A stretch of 33,538 nucleotides of DNA. Source: Atopobiaceae bacterium (lineage in GTDB: Bacteria; Actinomycetota; Coriobacteriia; Coriobacteriales; Atopobiaceae). Each line of letters begins with the position of its first letter. Within the stretch, counting starts at the first letter, position 1. A program made the position numbers and the translations under genes. The stretch lies in NCBI GenBank assembly GCA_017533825.1, contig JAFWIE010000005.1:1-33538 (forward strand), in the 5' to 3' direction. Shown here piece after piece: positions 18,371 to 27,410 of the stretch. The notes beneath the pieces were generated by a model, which saw only the letters and a list, made by a program, of their open reading frames with translations, did no database searches and was not told where the DNA came from.

Positions 18371-18658
18371 ATGAAGCGCTCGCAACAGTTACGGGCGTTT
18401 TTTCGGCGGTCGCTATTCTCAATATCACGCACGGCACCGCCGCACAGTGGCGATGTCCCCGAGGACAAGTTGGACGATGCCGAGTTTGTCTCGCGGAAGT
18501 ACTGGCAGCATCGGAGTTGCTGCAAGCGAGAGGAGCTGCTGGGGCGTCTACTGCTCGAGGATGACTTCGGGCGGGCGGACCTGCAACTCATCAAGCCGTT
18601 GGCTGACCTGATGGACCCGCCTCCGGCGACGACCGACGATTTCGAGGATATCCTATAA
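18371..18658 (+). CDS. doubtful 95-aa reading frame
   Basis: It runs from MKRSQQLRAFFRR to DPPPATTDDFEDIL. The second half is acidic and has protein-like composition (EELLGRLLLEDDFGRADLQLIKPLADLMD), but the first half looks random and there is no ribosome site. It may be the decayed 3' end of a lost gene. No family recognised. Confidence 0.22.
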   Translation: MKRSQQLRAFFRRSLFSISRTAPPHSGDVPEDKLDDAEFVSRKYWQHRSCCKREELLGRLLLEDDFGRADLQLIKPLADLMDPPPATTDDFEDIL

Positions 18659-18692
18659 GGTGGGACGGGTTTTGAACTGCGTCCTTCGCGCT

Positions 18693-19010
18693 TCAGATTT
18701 CGGGCGAGGCCTCGTCGTTTTGTCGCACGGGCATCTCTGCGCCAGGGAGGGGCGCGAGGTCGCCGGAGTCATGTGCGCATCCGACGCCTACGAGCAGATG
18801 GGAGAGAGAAACCTGGAAGCCGTCGGCGATTTTTGCCATGCTCTGGAGGGTCACGTTGCGGGCGCCCGTCTCAATCGAAGCGTAGTACGAGCGATCCATG
18901 CCGATAAGGGTGGCGAACTCCAGCTGACTTACGCCTGCGGCATGACGAAGTGTCCTGCAGCGATTGCCGAACTGGAGGCGGAGGGCGCGTATGTCGTCAT
19001 TGTTATCCAT
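18693..19010 (-). CDS. XRE-family helix-turn-helix regulator
   Basis: A 105-aa DNA-binding protein. Residues about 12-68 form an HTH_3 domain: GNRCRTLRHAAGVSQLEFATLIGMDRSYYASIETGARNVTLQSMAKIADGF in pattern, with SQLEFA as helix 2 and the recognition helix around MDRSYYASIE. The C-terminal 35 residues have no known domain. ATG 19010 follows GTTGAGG; a TTG start at 19046 would add 12 residues. It is divergent from the unknown gene beginning near 19123, so it probably controls that gene and itself from the shared gap. Confidence 0.82.
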   Translation of the reverse strand: MDNNDDIRALRLQFGNRCRTLRHAAGVSQLEFATLIGMDRSYYASIETGARNVTLQSMAKIADGFQVSLSHLLVGVGCAHDSGDLAPLPGAEMPVRQNDEASPEI

Positions 19011-19122
19011 TGCCTCAACTGTTGTCGAGCTCGCACGCTCGGGCAACGGACTATAAACAACAACGCCTACAACACCATGAGTTTGAAACCGCTACAAAGG
19101 CAGCAGAAACTAACCTTAGTAC

Positions 19123-19764
19123 TTGTTTGCGAATACTGGACGTTGGGAGAGTGGTAGCCGCTGTGCGAGAAGGGGCGGACGCTGTGAAGGACGACAAAGA
19201 ATCTGCAGGACATGTATTAGAGTTAACGGCCGCCGCGTCCAGTTCCTCGAAGACCTCGAGACGCAGGTCTGCCTCTTTGCCCTCATAGTGTTCAGGGAAA
19301 ACAACGAGGAAGCGTTCAACAAGCTGGTTGATTCGTACGCCAACGATGAGCCGATCTCGCCGCTGGACGGCTTTGACGGTGACGAGGTATGCCGCCAGGC
19401 GTTCGAGCGCCTCAAGACTTGGATTGGGGGTAAGGGCGGACGGCGCATAATGCTGGAGTCTGTCGTTTATCGGCTGATGCTCGGGGATGACTTGAGCTTT
19501 TCCAATTGTCTCAAGGCATGGGGGTCGACGCGTAAAACGAAAGAATTGAATGATAAGGCGTGTGAGATGGGACTCCTCGTACATGATGAAAAAGTGGGCT
19601 GGAAGGTCACGGCGGAAGGCAGTGCCTTGGGCCTCACCCAATCTGTTTTCCGTCGGCGAGATGGGAGCGAGAGGTCATACGTGACGGTATCGAAGCCCGC
19701 TCAAAGGAAGGGCTCGAGATTCTATAAGAAGGTCTCCGAAGCCCTCGGTCTGGAAGAGGCGTAG
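19123..19764 (+). CDS. unknown protein divergent from the XRE regulator
   Basis: Up to 213 aa from a TTG start. From about residue 40 on the protein looks genuine: LEDLETQVCLFALIVFRENNEEAFNKLVDSYANDE, then a helical middle and a basic C-terminus (SVFRRRDGSERSYVTVSKPAQRKGSRFYKKVSEALGL). The first 35 residues, rich in Arg and Cys, look non-coding. The true start may be GTG 19288. Alternatively it may be GTG 19184, which has an AAGGGG site but lies in another frame and so would imply a frameshift near 19240. No family recognised. The region is less GC-biased than the housekeeping genes, which suggests transfer. Confidence 0.55.
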   Translation: MFANTGRWESGSRCARRGGRCEGRQRICRTCIRVNGRRVQFLEDLETQVCLFALIVFRENNEEAFNKLVDSYANDEPISPLDGFDGDEVCRQAFERLKTWIGGKGGRRIMLESVVYRLMLGDDLSFSNCLKAWGSTRKTKELNDKACEMGLLVHDEKVGWKVTAEGSALGLTQSVFRRRDGSERSYVTVSKPAQRKGSRFYKKVSEALGLEEA

Positions 19765-19786
19765 CCCAGCGCGTCTCGCGGCATGC

Positions 19787-19812
19787 GGGCACGCCCTCGT
19801 TCGGGTGTGCCC
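19787..19812 (+). terminator. hairpin after the unknown gene, before cysS
   Basis: A 10-bp stem GGGCACGCCC with GGGTGTGCCC (one G-U pair) and a 6-nt loop. No T-run follows. The sequence to 19860 repeats GCCCTTCTCCAT-like pieces. Confidence 0.4.
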
Positions 19813-19926
19813 TCGTGCGGATGCACCCTTCTCCATGCGCCCTTCTCCATACCGCGCTCATGGGGCTTGCGCTATTATGTCTTGCGAAACCGACAGAGCA
19901 CACAACACCGACGTATAGGAGTCCGC

Positions 19927-21402
<1,476 letters not shown>

Positions 21403-21420
21403 CTCTGATCCTCGGACTCT

Positions 21421-21449
21421 GGCCCTTCGGGAATCGTACTCGGAGGGCC
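21421..21449 (+). terminator. weak hairpin after cysS
   Basis: GGCCCT pairs with AGGGCC over a 17-nt loop, followed by TTCCTTCC. A GGGACC/GTCCCC stretch follows at about 21490-21510. Readthrough into rlmB is likely. Confidence 0.3.
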
Positions 21450-21534
21450 TTCCTTCCTCTGGGTCGGTCCCCAATGAACGTGGTTGTCGCCAAACGGTGG
21501 GACCGTCCCCGAAGGGCAACCGGAAAGGATTCCC

Positions 21535-22521
21535 ATGGCAAAGAACCAGTCGAGAAAGCCCGGACGAGACGTGCGCGGTGGCACGGGTAAGCGCCAGCGG
21601 CCGGTCTCGCCGCGCGGGAGTGCCTATCGCGGCAAAGGTGGACCGTACAAAGGCACGCCGCATCCTCGACCCGCCAAGCCGCGTGGTGGTAAGGCCCAAG
21701 GTGACTACATCGAGGGGCGCCGCGCCTGCGCTGAGGCGCTCGAGGCGCACGTGCCGCTGCGTCGTGCGCTCGTGGCGGCTACGACGGGCGAGCGCGACCG
21801 GGCGCTCGAGGATCTGGTGGTGCGTCTTGAGCAGGCCGACGTTCCCATCGAGTACGTGGCGCGCGACCGGCTGGACGCACGCTCGTCTCATGGGGCCCAT
21901 CAGGGCATCATGCTTGAGGTCGCGCCGTTCTCGTACGCAGAGATTTCCGACGTCATCGCTGCGGCGGGGGAGGGCGACGCGCTTGTCATCCTGCTCGATC
22001 ACGTCACCGACGAGGGCAACTTTGGGGCCATTGTGCGCACGGCTGAAGTCGTGGGCGCTGCCGGCGTGGTGGTCGCGAACGCACGCGCCGCGCGGGTGGG
22101 CACGGCCGCGTACAAGACGTCCGCCGGTGCCGTATTGCATGTGCCTATCGCACAGGTGCCCAACCTCGCGACGGCCGCAGAGCAGCTCAAGGAGGCTGGC
22201 TTCTGGGTGGGGGCTGCCACCGAGCATGCGCACGACGATGTATGGCATGCACCGCTCGACGGCCGCATTTGCTTGGTGATGGGCTCAGAGGGTTCGGGTG
22301 TCTCTGCGTTGATGCGCAAGAAGTGCGACTTCGAGTGCAAGCTTCCTCAACGTGGCCGTGTGGAGTCGCTCAACGTTGCCCAGGCGACGACGGCCATGTG
22401 TTACGAATGGTTGCGTCGCACCATGGAGCGTGACGAGGCCGCCTCTGCCCTCGAGGTTGCCCCCGCCGCCGGGTCTGCCCCCGCCACCGAGTCCGCCCCC
22501 GCCCCCGAGGTCGACGCATGA
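21535..22521 (+). CDS. rlmB: 23S rRNA 2'-O-methyltransferase RlmB (SpoU/TrmH family)
   Basis: A 328-aa SPOUT-type methyltransferase that probably methylates the ribose of a 23S rRNA guanosine. A basic N-terminal tail (about 1-55) leads to the substrate-binding domain (EGRRACAEALEAH). The catalytic domain has motif 1 NFGAIVRTAEVVGAAG, motif 2 LVMGSEGSGVS and motif 3 ESLNVAQATTAMCYEWLR. The last 30 residues are Ala/Pro/Glu rich. ATG 21535 follows GGAAAGGA. It overlaps the next gene by 4 nt. Confidence 0.92.
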   Translation: MAKNQSRKPGRDVRGGTGKRQRPVSPRGSAYRGKGGPYKGTPHPRPAKPRGGKAQGDYIEGRRACAEALEAHVPLRRALVAATTGERDRALEDLVVRLEQADVPIEYVARDRLDARSSHGAHQGIMLEVAPFSYAEISDVIAAAGEGDALVILLDHVTDEGNFGAIVRTAEVVGAAGVVVANARAARVGTAAYKTSAGAVLHVPIAQVPNLATAAEQLKEAGFWVGAATEHAHDDVWHAPLDGRICLVMGSEGSGVSALMRKKCDFECKLPQRGRVESLNVAQATTAMCYEWLRRTMERDEAASALEVAPAAGSAPATESAPAPEVDA

Positions 22522-23099
22522 GACGTCGGGACATGCCCCTGCTCGTCGTCGACGGCTACAACGTGATTGGCGCGACGCCCCGCTACCAGGCGCTCATCGA
22601 CGAGCACGCCGGCGCCGGCGCCTTGGCCGACGTCGCCTCTCTCTCGCGTGACCCGTACGGACACGACCCCTTTGAGTCTGCGCGTGCGACGCTCATGAGC
22701 GACGTCGCCACCTACGCACAGGGCCGCTATGACGCGGTCGTCGTCTTTGACGCTGCGGGCAATCTCTCGGACGATCGTCCGGCGTTTTCGCCGGGAGGTG
22801 TGCGCATGGTCTTCTCGCGTACCGGCGAGTCGGCCGACACCGTCATCGAGCGGCACGTGGTGCGGGCGCGCGAGCGGGGTCGTGACGTGCTGCTTGTCAC
22901 GTCCGACAACGCCATCCGTGCGACCGTGGGTGGCATTCCCGTCACCACCGTCTCGAGCCAGCTACTTGCGCAAGACATGCAGGTGACCAATGAAGAAGTC
23001 GCCATCGAGCACGATGATCGCGCCCACATGCGCATGACGGTAGAAGACCGTCTCTCACCCGAAGCGCGCGAGAAGCTCTGGAAGCTCATCGGCCGATAG
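22518..23099 (+). CDS. yacP: NYN-domain ribonuclease, YacP family
   Basis: A 193-aa PIN/NYN-fold protein. It has LLVVDGYNVIG (first acidic residue), DAVVVFDAAG, and DVLLVTSDNAIRATV, the spaced Asp pattern of the metal site. In Bacillus the homologue Rae1/YacP cuts mRNA in the ribosomal A site. The ATG overlaps the rlmB stop as ATGA, so the two are coupled; rlmB-yacP after cysS is an old conserved order. mrnC, which usually lies between cysS and rlmB, is missing. Confidence 0.88.
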   Translation: MRRRDMPLLVVDGYNVIGATPRYQALIDEHAGAGALADVASLSRDPYGHDPFESARATLMSDVATYAQGRYDAVVVFDAAGNLSDDRPAFSPGGVRMVFSRTGESADTVIERHVVRARERGRDVLLVTSDNAIRATVGGIPVTTVSSQLLAQDMQVTNEEVAIEHDDRAHMRMTVEDRLSPEAREKLWKLIGR

Positions 23100-23150
23100 C
23101 CGAGTTGGCGCGTTGTCTGTCCAGCATGCGAACAAGGCGTGGCAGCTCGA

Positions 23151-23352
23151 GTCGGTACCATTCCGTGCCTGAGATTTGCAGCTTTTTGGTCGATGTAGGT
23201 AGTTTTTGAGTCTCTTTCGCCCGTAGGGGGAATACGACACCTGCATTTGCCGAGGTAGATGACTTGTTTTTCGGACCCCGTTTTTCGGCTGCCTCAGAAA
23301 CTACCTACACCGCGAGAAAAGCTGCGAATTTCGCCATCCGAATGGTACCGAC
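23151..23352. repeat. 200-bp element with long inverted repeats
   Basis: The first 60 bp (from 23151, GTCGGTACCATT) match the reverse complement of the last 60 (ending 23352) at roughly 70 percent by eye. Shared blocks include GTCGGTACCATTC, GCAGCTTTT, GTGTAGGTAGTTT-like and CTGAG. The middle (about 23221-23290) is unrelated. No gene is present. It resembles a MITE or a large folded repeat. It fills most of the gap between yacP and tRNA-Thr. Confidence 0.65.
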
Positions 23353-23443
23353 CCCTCCAAGCGGTCGACGATGACCGGTGCGATGGGGGACGCCCGGCAA
23401 GTGCCAATCCGTTGAGCTTCTCACGCCGTATGCCGCGAATCTG

Positions 23444-23452
23444 TGGTAGGAT
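23444..23452 (+). promoter_or_regulatory. extended -10 of the tRNA-Thr promoter
   Basis: TGGTAGGAT gives an extended -10 (TG, one base, TAGGAT) 12 bp before the tRNA. No good -35 was found. Confidence 0.35.
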
Positions 23453-23464
23453 AAAACCCCGTTC

Positions 23465-23539
23465 GCCAGAGTGGCTCAATGGTAGAGCACCGGCCTTGTA
23501 ATCCGGCGGTTATGGGTTCGATTCCCATCTCTGGCTCCA
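23465..23539 (+). tRNA. tRNA-Thr (anticodon TGT)
   Basis: A full cloverleaf: acceptor GCCAGAG with CTCTGGC, D-arm GCTC/GAGC, anticodon loop CTTGTAA (TGT), T-arm TGGG-TTCGATT-CCCA, and an encoded CCA at 23537-23539. The closing pair of the anticodon stem is a C-T mismatch (positions 31-39). Confidence 0.95.
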
Positions 23540-23549
23540 TGATTATGAT

Positions 23550-23580
23550 GCCTCCCCCACAAAGGGAGGCCTATTTGTTT
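23550..23580 (+). terminator. terminator after tRNA-Thr
   Basis: GCCTCCC (23550-23556) pairs with GGGAGGC (23564-23570), followed by CTATTTGTTT. Confidence 0.75.
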
Positions 23581-23623
23581 GCCGCAGAACATACCGTAGT
23601 GCGTGAGGCGATTTGCCCAGACT

Positions 23624-23664
23624 GGATTCTCGACCCTTCCGTGTGTCGGAAGCGTCGAGAATCC
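23624..23664. terminator. long hairpin downstream of the CLC gene
   Basis: An outer 11-bp stem GGATTCTCGAC/GTCGAGAATCC and an inner CTTCCG/CGGAAG stem are separated by a small bulge. It lies 45 bp after the stop of the minus-strand CLC gene. No T-run is seen on that strand. Confidence 0.45.
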
Positions 23665-23708
23665 CCCGGCTTTGGCATGACGCTCCGCCTCTGCCGACCC
23701 CCGTGCCG

Positions 23709-25067
23709 TTACTTCTTCGCTAGGGTCGCGGGAATGGGGAGGGTTGCGCCCACCAGCGCCGCGAGGCCCATGTAAAGAATGCCGCGCATCGGAAAGCACA
23801 GCGCCAATATGCCCAGCGCCAGCAGGGGCTTTTGCGTGACGCCGGCCAAGAAGGCCGTCGTGGTGACGGTCACCATGAGCATGGCATCGGCACCCGTGAG
23901 CGCCGCCAGGCCGTATCCGGTCGCAATGCCCGCGAAGATGCACGGGAAGAGGTCGCCGCCTTTCCAGCCAAGTTCGATGCAGAACGGCGTGGCGATGGCC
24001 TTGACGACGCCCGTGGCTAGAAGCAACGCCGCAGGTATGCTGGACCACGTCTCCATGAGCTCGTGGCTCTGCTCCTCTCCCGGGAAGAGCACGAGCGGAA
24101 GAACGAGTGCTATGGCGCCCAAGAGTACGCCCGCAATGATGGGTTGCGCGACGATGCCGTATGGCTGGGTGGCGAGACGGTGGCTCAGGAGCTCAGCGCC
24201 TTTCTCGGCGCCACGGAAAACGAGAAGCAGCGCGTAGGCGGCCACCAGCGCGAGAAGTCCCCAGAGTAGCTCTGGGCCGTGCGCCTCGATGGCCTCGAAG
24301 CGTGGGAAGCCTCCCGAACCGCCAAAGAGCCTGGTGAAGGCTGCTATGCCGGCGAAAGACCCTACGGCTGCTGCCAGATACAGCACGAGCTTTGCCTCGT
24401 GCCGCAGGTTGTAATCATCCACGTGGCCGAGCTCGGTCCGCAGGGCATCGTCGTTCTCGCTCTCGAAGCCGGCCACCAGGCCTGCGAGCGGCGTGGCGAA
24501 TATGGCAGAGAGGCTTGCAGCAATGGTGACGTCGGCAATGCCCGCGACGCGCAGGCCCGCGATCTTGAGCCGGTCGCGCACCCAACAGCAGCCCGCGGCA
24601 ATGATTCCGGTGAGTCCTGCCTCGAAGCCAATGGAGCCGCCGAATACTAGGGGGAGCAAGAAGCTCACGGCCGTTGCGGGAGGGTTCTCCAGCCGATAGC
24701 TGCCAGTCTTCTTGAACTGGGCCATTACGGTCTCTAGGCTATCGATGGAGTTGCCCGAAAGCTTGGTCCAGAGGCCGATGACGACGCCTCCCGCTGTGCA
24801 GCAGATGAGTGAGAAGGCGGGGATGCTCAAGTGTTCGCCCACGCCCTCCCATAGAAGCTTGGTCAGCCAGCCGGAGAGATTCATGAGCAGGAAGACCACG
24901 AAGCCGATGGCGAAGCCCACGATGAGGGCGAGCAAGACCATTGCCATGCGCGTGCCGAATATGCCTTCGGCTGCGCGTTCGACACGTCTGGCGTCCGCAA
25001 CGTAGGGACGCGCGTCGCGTGCTTTGGGCTTGGGCTTGCCTGCCGACCGTCTCTGCGTCTTGGTCAT
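23709..25067 (-). CDS. CLC-family chloride channel/transporter
   Basis: A 452-aa membrane protein with a basic cytoplasmic N-terminus (about 1-38) and about ten hydrophobic segments. Family signatures are present in altered form. GSIGFEAGLTG (144-154) corresponds to the GSGIP/GREGP region and keeps the gating glutamate (E149). WKGGDLFPCIFAG matches the GGxFxPxL motif. There is no CBS domain. Whether it is a channel or a proton antiporter, and for which anion, is not shown. No fluoride riboswitch was recognised upstream. AAGGATC precedes the ATG. It is transcribed alone. Confidence 0.88.
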   Translation of the reverse strand: MTKTQRRSAGKPKPKARDARPYVADARRVERAAEGIFGTRMAMVLLALIVGFAIGFVVFLLMNLSGWLTKLLWEGVGEHLSIPAFSLICCTAGGVVIGLWTKLSGNSIDSLETVMAQFKKTGSYRLENPPATAVSFLLPLVFGGSIGFEAGLTGIIAAGCCWVRDRLKIAGLRVAGIADVTIAASLSAIFATPLAGLVAGFESENDDALRTELGHVDDYNLRHEAKLVLYLAAAVGSFAGIAAFTRLFGGSGGFPRFEAIEAHGPELLWGLLALVAAYALLLVFRGAEKGAELLSHRLATQPYGIVAQPIIAGVLLGAIALVLPLVLFPGEEQSHELMETWSSIPAALLLATGVVKAIATPFCIELGWKGGDLFPCIFAGIATGYGLAALTGADAMLMVTVTTTAFLAGVTQKPLLALGILALCFPMRGILYMGLAALVGATLPIPATLAKK

Positions 25068-25082
25068 GATGATCCTTTTCGG

Positions 25083-25436
25083 CTACGGGATGGATGCGGA
25101 TTCCTGCGCGTTGCGAGGAGGGTGCCGGAGCCTATGGCTCGATGATGTTGAAGGGGTAATGCCTCTCGTTGCCCTTGTAGCGATGCGAAGGCAGCATTCA
25201 GTTCTAGTTCCTTTGGTTTTGCTGACCTGCGTTAACATGGCAAACTCTAGCACATCCCACCGATCTTGCCATACGATGGCGATGGGCTTGTCAAGGCTTG
25301 CCGCCTTGAGCAGGTAGCCGCCCAATAGGTGCCCCGTCCTGCGCTCGAGCACCTCGCTCTTTCCGGCTGTGGTGCCATCCGCGCGGCCAAGGAATGCTCG
25401 TGAGTTCGAGAATGCGGACATGTTGATTGGTGCCAT
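25083..25436 (-). CDS. doubtful frame between CLC and the TA-like pair
   Basis: From ATG 25436 (AGGGG about 9 nt upstream) the frame reads MAPINMSAFSNSRAFLGRADG and continues GHLLGGYLLKAASLDKPIAIVWQDRWDVLEFA. That part looks like real protein, but the last 40 residues look random. It may be a gene fragment. No family recognised. The 25068-25523 gap holds only this and the promoter at 25476-25504. Confidence 0.3.
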   Translation of the reverse strand: MAPINMSAFSNSRAFLGRADGTTAGKSEVLERRTGHLLGGYLLKAASLDKPIAIVWQDRWDVLEFAMLTQVSKTKGTRTECCLRIATRATRGITPSTSSSHRLRHPPRNAQESASIP

Positions 25437-25475
25437 GACAGTTACGCCCCTGTTACGCTGGAGTATCCGCAAGGT

Positions 25476-25504
25476 TTGATTTACAATTGCAATACGTCTA
25501 TAAT
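25476..25504 (+). promoter_or_regulatory. promoter of the TA-like operon
   Basis: TTGATT (25476-25481), a 17-bp spacer and a perfect TATAAT (25499-25504). The spacer contains the palindrome ATTGCAAT. GGTTTGAT before and ATCAACC after form an imperfect inverted repeat around the promoter, as expected of an autoregulated antitoxin gene. Confidence 0.65.
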
Positions 25505-25523
25505 CAACCATTAATCTGGTAGA

Positions 25524-26513
25524 TTGGAAATAGTAGTGGAAGATATCGCGAGGAGACTAGGCGAGGCGCTGGGGGTGGACTGTGTCGATATGCCTGCGGA
25601 TGATGACATCGCCTCACTGCGCCGGGGCGTGTCCATGCTGGTTTACACGGTGTTCGACTTCGGCGTCGTTGGGCTGCTGGGCGAGAGGGTCCTCGTTGCG
25701 AGGCCAAGGGAGGACCTCGCCCCGGCGCATCTCGTGCGGCTGCTCGATGAGGTTGATGCCGCATCGCCGCACCCCGTGGTGTGCAGCCTCCGTTCGGTCA
25801 CGCCGTACCTCAGGGATGCCTTGCTCGGGGAGCACAGGGGCTTCGTCATCGACGATGGCCAAGCGTACGTCCCGGGATTCCTTCGGCTCGTGCCAAAACG
25901 CAGGTTAAAGCCGGTACCAGCACCCGAGCCGTGGGGGCCGGCGGAGAGGCAGGCGTTCATCTACCTTATCGGCCATATGGGCGAGGAAGTCACGGCGGCC
26001 GGTCTCCGAGAGGCGACGGGGATGTCCGCGACCTCCGCGGCCCGCGCCCTCGCCAAGGTCGCCGCAGCTGCGCCGATCGAGAGGTCCGTCGGCGGACTCA
26101 CAGGCCGCACCAACATGTGGCGTGTGGTGGACGCCGAGTTGTTCGTCGAGCGGGGGACGGCGGCCTTTGGGAATCCCGTTCGCCGACGTCTCTTCGTCGA
26201 GACGACGGAGGCGGAGGGCATGCCCCTGGCCGGCCTATCTGCTCTTGCGAACCGCTCCCTGCTCGTTCCGCCCGGCATGGAACAGCGGGCGTGTGGCGTG
26301 GCACGGTCCAAGGGGCTGCATTCGGTCGACCGCTATGAGGTGGGGGCGTCGGTACGTGAGGTGTTCGTGCTGTCCTACGACCCTGCGCCGTTCGTGGACG
26401 GTGGGCTGGTCGACCTGTACACGATGGTGAGGACTGTGGACCGTGCGGATGAGCGCGTGGATTCCGCGATCGAGGAGGCTACGGAGGGCTGCCCATGGCT
26501 GAGGATGGCATGA
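25524..26513 (+). CDS. winged-helix protein, probable antitoxin/regulator of an AbiE-like pair
   Basis: A 329-aa protein. Residues 1-125 form an alpha/beta domain I do not recognise (VYTVFDFGVVGLLGERVLVARP). Residues about 138-203 form a winged helix of MarR type (ERQAFIYLIGHMGEEVTAAGLREATGMSATSAARALAKV, then the wing). The C-terminal part resembles the helper domain seen in AbiEi-type proteins. TTG 25524 is the likely start, 20 nt after the -10; GTG 25536 is an alternative. Its 3' end overlaps the nucleotidyltransferase gene by 19 nt. Unlike classical AbiEi, the helix-turn-helix is central, not N-terminal. Confidence 0.7.
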   Translation: MEIVVEDIARRLGEALGVDCVDMPADDDIASLRRGVSMLVYTVFDFGVVGLLGERVLVARPREDLAPAHLVRLLDEVDAASPHPVVCSLRSVTPYLRDALLGEHRGFVIDDGQAYVPGFLRLVPKRRLKPVPAPEPWGPAERQAFIYLIGHMGEEVTAAGLREATGMSATSAARALAKVAAAAPIERSVGGLTGRTNMWRVVDAELFVERGTAAFGNPVRRRLFVETTEAEGMPLAGLSALANRSLLVPPGMEQRACGVARSKGLHSVDRYEVGASVREVFVLSYDPAPFVDGGLVDLYTMVRTVDRADERVDSAIEEATEGCPWLRMA

Positions 26514-27271
26514 GGATTCCGGGGATCGACGTGTGGCGAGACAGGTTTGCAGAGGATGGCGACCGCTACGTCGTGATTGGGGGCGCGGCCCGAGAGCTCG
26601 TCTACGCGGAGCGCGGCGTCTGGGAGGACACGGCGACCAAGGACCTCGACGTTGTCCTCATCGCCGAGGCGATCGACGCCGGGTTCGTCTCTAGGTTCAT
26701 GTCCTTCGTACGGGAGGGAGGATACTCGCACGTGACTAGGTCCGGCGACACTCAGATGTACCGCTTCTCGCAGCCCGTCGACGCGTCCTTTCCGAAGCAA
26801 GTGGAGCTCCTCTGTCGTAGGCCGGGTTACCTGGAAGGCGTCGAGGCTGTCGTCGGCAAGGTGCCCGTGGACGACGCGGAGTACAGCCTCTCGGCCATAC
26901 TCCTAGACGACGATTACTACGGTCTGCTCGCTTCCGGCGTTGCGGTTACCAGGCGCTACGGGATCCCGACTCTCTCGTGGGAGTACCTGCCCGTGTTCAA
27001 GATGCGGGCCTTCGATGACCTCGCCGATAGGAGGGCGCGCGGGGAGGCTGTGCGCTCTGGCGAAGTTGGCAAGCATCGGCGCGACGTGGTGAGGCTCATG
27101 GCCATAATGCCGGCGGGCACAAGGGTGGAGTTGCCAGACCGAGTACAGTCGGAGGTCGAGAGCTTCCTACGCACCGTCGAGGAACCCTCGCGCACCTATA
27201 TGCGCAGCCTCGGTCTCGGCGGCATCTCGTTTGCTGACGTCATGGAGCGCATCCGCGAGGTGTACCTGTAG
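26495..27271 (+). CDS. nucleotidyltransferase-fold protein, probable AbiEii-like toxin
   Basis: A 258-aa protein. The nucleotidyltransferase signature is near the N-terminus: YVVIGGAARELV (GG at 29-30), and then KDLDVVL with Asp50 and Asp52, the metal-binding pair. The rest is mostly alpha-helical with a basic patch (KHRRDVVRL). AbiEii and MenT toxins have this order and use NTPs to modify targets such as tRNA. GGAGGG lies 6 nt before ATG 26495. The overlap with the upstream winged-helix gene gives tight coupling, as in toxin-antitoxin operons. Toxicity itself is inferred. Confidence 0.7.
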   Translation: MAEDGMRIPGIDVWRDRFAEDGDRYVVIGGAARELVYAERGVWEDTATKDLDVVLIAEAIDAGFVSRFMSFVREGGYSHVTRSGDTQMYRFSQPVDASFPKQVELLCRRPGYLEGVEAVVGKVPVDDAEYSLSAILLDDDYYGLLASGVAVTRRYGIPTLSWEYLPVFKMRAFDDLADRRARGEAVRSGEVGKHRRDVVRLMAIMPAGTRVELPDRVQSEVESFLRTVEEPSRTYMRSLGLGGISFADVMERIREVYL

Positions 27272-27296
27272 GGTTTGTGGTATACACGTTGGTGGT

Positions 27297-27319
27297 GACG
27301 GAGGCGGAGGGCATGCCCC
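27297..27319 (+). repeat. 23-bp exact copy of a piece of the upstream winged-helix gene
   Basis: The 23 bases at 27297-27319 are identical to 26204-26226 inside the winged-helix gene (GACGGAGGCGGAGGGCATGC and three more). Both could be read as TEAEGMP. It lies just after the toxin-like gene and may be a remnant of a duplication or of recombination. Confidence 0.7.
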
Positions 27320-27410
27320 AGTACCGCGGACGGGAGGCCAGCCCGTCGCACGGCTGCGCACGTGGTACTATGCTCCATGATCCGTTCCGCGACCAGAGTT
27401 GAAGGTTACC

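Noticed and set aside
19765..19926. T-box leader for cysS
   Set aside because: No T-box consensus (AGGGTGGNACCGCG) or antiterminator pairing is visible.
25068..25523. fluoride riboswitch before the CLC gene
   Set aside because: The conserved riboswitch core was not found in the leader on the minus strand; only a small GAGCC/GGCTC hairpin is present.
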